This document shows, piece by piece, positions 58,315 to 59,996 of a stretch of 59,996 bases of DNA. The notes beneath the pieces were generated by a model that was not told the DNA's origin, made no database searches, and worked only from the letters and a program-made list of their open reading frames with translations. A program made the position numbers and the translations under genes. The stretch covers positions 1-59,996 of the forward strand of contig CAKPDY010000007.1 in assembly GCA_934149165.1 (NCBI GenBank). The letters are read 5' to 3'. The stretch comes from an uncultured Clostridia bacterium (GTDB taxonomy: Bacteria > Bacillota > Clostridia > TANB77 > CAG-508). The number at the start of each line of letters is the position of its first letter. Within the stretch, counting starts at the first letter, position 1.

Positions 58315-58404
58315 TTAAAGAATTGTTAATAATCTTGACATTCTTCCATTTCCATCTCTAAAAGGGTGTATAGAAATTTTGCATTTTATATGCAGATAAC
58401 CAAT
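58315..58404 (-). pseudogene. Fic-domain gene relic
   Basis: About 30 codons on the minus strand read through ISIHPFRDGNGRMSRLLTIL to TAA at 58315. This is the complete Fic catalytic loop of a different subfamily from the two other Fic genes, with no start and no rest of the domain. It overlaps the upstream edge of the glyS promoter. Confidence 0.7.
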
Positions 58405-58445
58405 ACTTTAATTTTCATATGTGTTTCCCTCTTTTCTTATTTTTG

Positions 58446-58489
58446 GCATAAAAAAATAATCCATTATAAAATGAATTATTTTTTTATGC
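58446..58489 (-). terminator. Terminator after the intact Fic gene
   Basis: GCATAAAAAAATAAT (58446-58460) pairs with 58475-58489, extended by four pairs beyond one mismatch, with a 4-base loop. It lies just past the Fic stop at 58507. Confidence 0.85.
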
Positions 58490-58506
58490 TCATACTCAAT
58501 TAAATT

Positions 58507-59238
58507 TTAATTTACTTCATTTGAAACTTGAGTTATTATTTGTTCATAATCTTTTAACTTTTCGTTAAGTCTAGCTTGACACTTTTTGAATACTTCAACT
58601 AATTCCTCTATTTCTCCTGTCGTTTGTGCTTTATATAAAGCATCTCTATATTCTTTGTTGTATTCATCATCAATAGCAATTAAGTCAACATTATTTTCCA
58701 AACATTGTCTTAGTATAATAAATCTGCCTATTCTACCATTACCATCTTGGAAAGGATGTATATGTTCAAATTTTTGATGAAAATCTGCTATTGCATATAT
58801 ATCTTTTTTACTTTCTTTCCAATCTTCTAATAAGTTAAATATGCTATTTTCAACCATATGAGGCTCACATAGTTTTAGGTCTGTTTTAGATAACCTATTT
58901 TCGTATTTTTTCCATTTTCCAATGTTGTCTATTTCATCATCAACACTACCTTTTTTTAATGTTCTATGCCAATCCCATAATAAGTATTTGTCAAAAGGCT
59001 CGTTTAATGTGTCTATAACTTTATCAAATAATTCTAATGAATTTTTTGTTTCTATAACATCATCAAAAAAATGTTCTCCTATAACTTGTTTTTGTTCTAA
59101 TAAATCTATTAAATTCTCTTTACTAAAAGTACTTCCCTCTAGTTTATTAGAATGGTATAAATATTCTATTTTTATGGCATCATATACTGAATTCTTAATC
59201 TTTGATAATTTTTGTATTACTTCAACTGATATTTTCAT
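58507..59238 (-). CDS. Fic family protein (intact, self-inhibited type)
   Basis: A 243-aa protein. The catalytic loop HIHPFQDGNGRIGRF is complete, and the N-terminus has YHSNKLEGSTFS, matching the SxxxEG-type inhibitory helix of class II Fic enzymes. It likely AMPylates (or otherwise modifies) a protein target and is held off by its own Glu. The start is ATG 59238 after GGAGGAAG. Context: a relic Fic and a terminator downstream. The target is unknown. Confidence 0.92.
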   Translation of the reverse strand: MKISVEVIQKLSKIKNSVYDAIKIEYLYHSNKLEGSTFSKENLIDLLEQKQVIGEHFFDDVIETKNSLELFDKVIDTLNEPFDKYLLWDWHRTLKKGSVDDEIDNIGKWKKYENRLSKTDLKLCEPHMVENSIFNLLEDWKESKKDIYAIADFHQKFEHIHPFQDGNGRIGRFIILRQCLENNVDLIAIDDEYNKEYRDALYKAQTTGEIEELVEVFKKCQARLNEKLKDYEQIITQVSNEVN

Positions 59239-59380
59239 AATCTCTTCCTCCACTTCTTATATTACTAGTTTAGCATATTTATTCCAAATTTACCATACCT
59301 TATTAAAAATTCACCATCAAAAAAATTTACCACTAAACTTGACAAGATCCACAGATTTTTTGCGCCCTACGCAGGCTTTT

Positions 59381-59445
59381 AGTCCGCCTACGGCAGGACT
59401 TAAATCCTACGGGCAAATTGGAAGTACCCTTTCCAGGGTTCTTCC
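59381..59445. repeat. GC-rich hairpins below a possible variable-region gene
   Basis: Two hairpins lie within 90 bases of the surface-protein stop: AGTCCGCC/GGC-A-GGACT (59381-59400) and GGAAG-ACCCT/AGGGT-CTTCC with a TTCC loop (59420-59445). CCTACG-containing units recur three times from 59366 to 59414. The composition stands out against the AT-rich surroundings. Confidence 0.6.
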
Positions 59446-59470
59446 TATTTTCTACGCCTATTCTTCTCTA

Positions 59471-59996
59471 CTATTTTAACTGCCACACTCCGCTTCCATC
59501 TTGTCCGCTTGTTCGGATATTAGATTTTAGAGAAACTACAGAACAAGCCGACCAACTATTGTTGTAGGTGTTACCACCTGAAGCGAACATACCGTTACCA
59601 TAGACATCACTAGAGCTAACATAACGCACGCCCAAGATGCAATTGCTAGAGCCCAAGACGCAACAACGCGAAGCCAACCAGTAGTTTTTTGCTGTTAACA
59701 TACTATATACACTATCTGATATTCCTGACTTTTTATAGTCTGATATTGTGTACCTATAATATGTTTGTGGCACTGTATATGTTCCTGATGAATTTATTGT
59801 TACATCACTTGTTGCTCCACTTTTCGCTCCTTCTACTGTAAATGGATATGTTAAATTTGATGAGAATTCATATATTTTTGTTCCTCCATATTTTCCTGTG
59901 CTACTATTGCTATTTGAACATGTTGTTTTGTCATAACTTGTATATTGGTCTACATCTTCTACTGTTATACTTCTTGCACTTTCTGCTCCATATCCA
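59471..59996 (-). CDS. C-terminus of a surface protein with C-type-lectin-like variable domain (5' end outside window)
   Basis: The frame is open from the window edge (59996) to TAG at 59471, 174 codons. It reads KNYWLASRCC, VLGSSNCILGVRYVSSS, FASGGNTYNNSW and VVSLKSNIRTSG, the YWLASR...VVSLKS pattern of lectin-fold repeats in Clostridia surface proteins. The preceding part (DVTINSSGTYTVPQTYYRYT) looks like a beta-rich linker. The last 60 codons use unusually many C-ending triplets. The N-terminal part, including any signal peptide, lies beyond the window. GTG 59773 is an internal codon, not the start. Confidence 0.8.
   Translation of the reverse strand, partial: GYGAESARSITVEDVDQYTSYDKTTCSNSNSSTGKYGGTKIYEFSSNLTYPFTVEGAKSGATSDVTINSSGTYTVPQTYYRYTISDYKKSGISDSVYSMLTAKNYWLASRCCVLGSSNCILGVRYVSSSDVYGNGMFASGGNTYNNSWSACSVVSLKSNIRTSGQDGSGVWQLK
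59530..59690 (-). other. Candidate diversity-generating-retroelement variable region
   Basis: Within the lectin-like C-terminus many codons end in C (TGC, GTC, GGC, AGC, ATC, AAC, TAC), in a genome that otherwise prefers T or A endings. Adenine mutagenesis of AAC codons from a template repeat yields NNC. Hairpins downstream resemble the structure needed for target recognition in known DGRs. The reverse transcriptase and template are not in the window, so this is an inference. Confidence 0.4.

Noticed and set aside
59341..59470. attachment site or tRNA gene in the GC-rich interval
   Set aside because: Hairpins do not form a cloverleaf and no integrase lies nearby.
58922..59479. 185-codon plus-strand frame over Fic and the gap
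   Set aside because: Mostly antisense to the Fic gene; the remainder covers hairpins.

Overview
AT-rich Bacillota (Firmicutes) DNA, most likely an uncultured gut Clostridia. Grounds: AGGAGG-type ribosome sites, a T-box leader on glycyl-tRNA synthetase, PPDK, LytR-CpsA-Psr and lipoteichoic-acid-synthase families, SH3/dockerin surface proteins, and a heavy A/T codon bias. Almost all genes lie on the minus strand. I see no rRNA, tRNA, CRISPR array or transposase.

Layout. 1-1.2 kb: a large palindrome, a short tandem repeat, a 54-aa zinc-ribbon gene and the decayed end of a surface-protein gene. 1.2-4.8 kb: a two-component system, a hotdog thioesterase and ruvB. 4.9-43.2 kb: a long envelope-glycan region holding a LtaS-like enzyme, TagO, TagGH-type ABC export, many GT2/GT4 glycosyltransferases, Wzx, Wzy, acyltransferases, UDP-galactopyranose mutase, an IspD/TarI cytidylyltransferase with an SDR, a CDP-glycerol-type transferase, LicD and a priming sugar transferase. 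rpiA, an LCP ligase, a DUF3048 protein and a toxin-antitoxin pair are embedded in it. 43.4-52.2 kb: a degenerate Fic protein, paralogous small membrane proteins, a TGS/uridine-kinase-type nucleoside kinase and two large SH3-containing surface proteins. 52.3-58.3 kb: a 1.4-kb insert between perfect 110-bp repeats, then ppdK and glyS, transcribed as glyS-ppdK behind a T-box. 58.3-60 kb: a Fic relic, an intact Fic gene and the 3' end of a surface protein with a C-terminal region resembling the variable region of a diversity-generating retroelement.

Main result. Seven genes are interrupted by a single +1 frame break, and in all seven the break is an in-frame CGG codon: the C must be skipped and GGA (six) or GGT (one) read as glycine. 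The genes are the thioesterase, tagO, a bifunctional glycosyltransferase, two GT2 enzymes, wzy and ppdK. At several sites the restored Gly lies in a highly conserved motif, for example just before the PPDK Cys motif. Checking every CGG trinucleotide in the genes by eye, I found about 65 out of frame and none used as an ordinary in-frame sense codon. This points to an organism in which CGG is unassigned or unreadable and CGGN is decoded as Gly by +1 frameshifting or a four-base tRNA. The only other frame breaks are two single-base losses in T runs of one acyltransferase, which look like ordinary decay.

How the genes fit together: TagO and the priming sugar transferase start undecaprenyl-linked glycans. 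The glycosyltransferases extend them and add phospho-polyol or phosphocholine-type groups. Wzx/Wzy and the TagGH-type ABC pair export and polymerise them. LCP attaches polymers to the wall, and the acyltransferases and LtaS-like enzyme decorate the surface.
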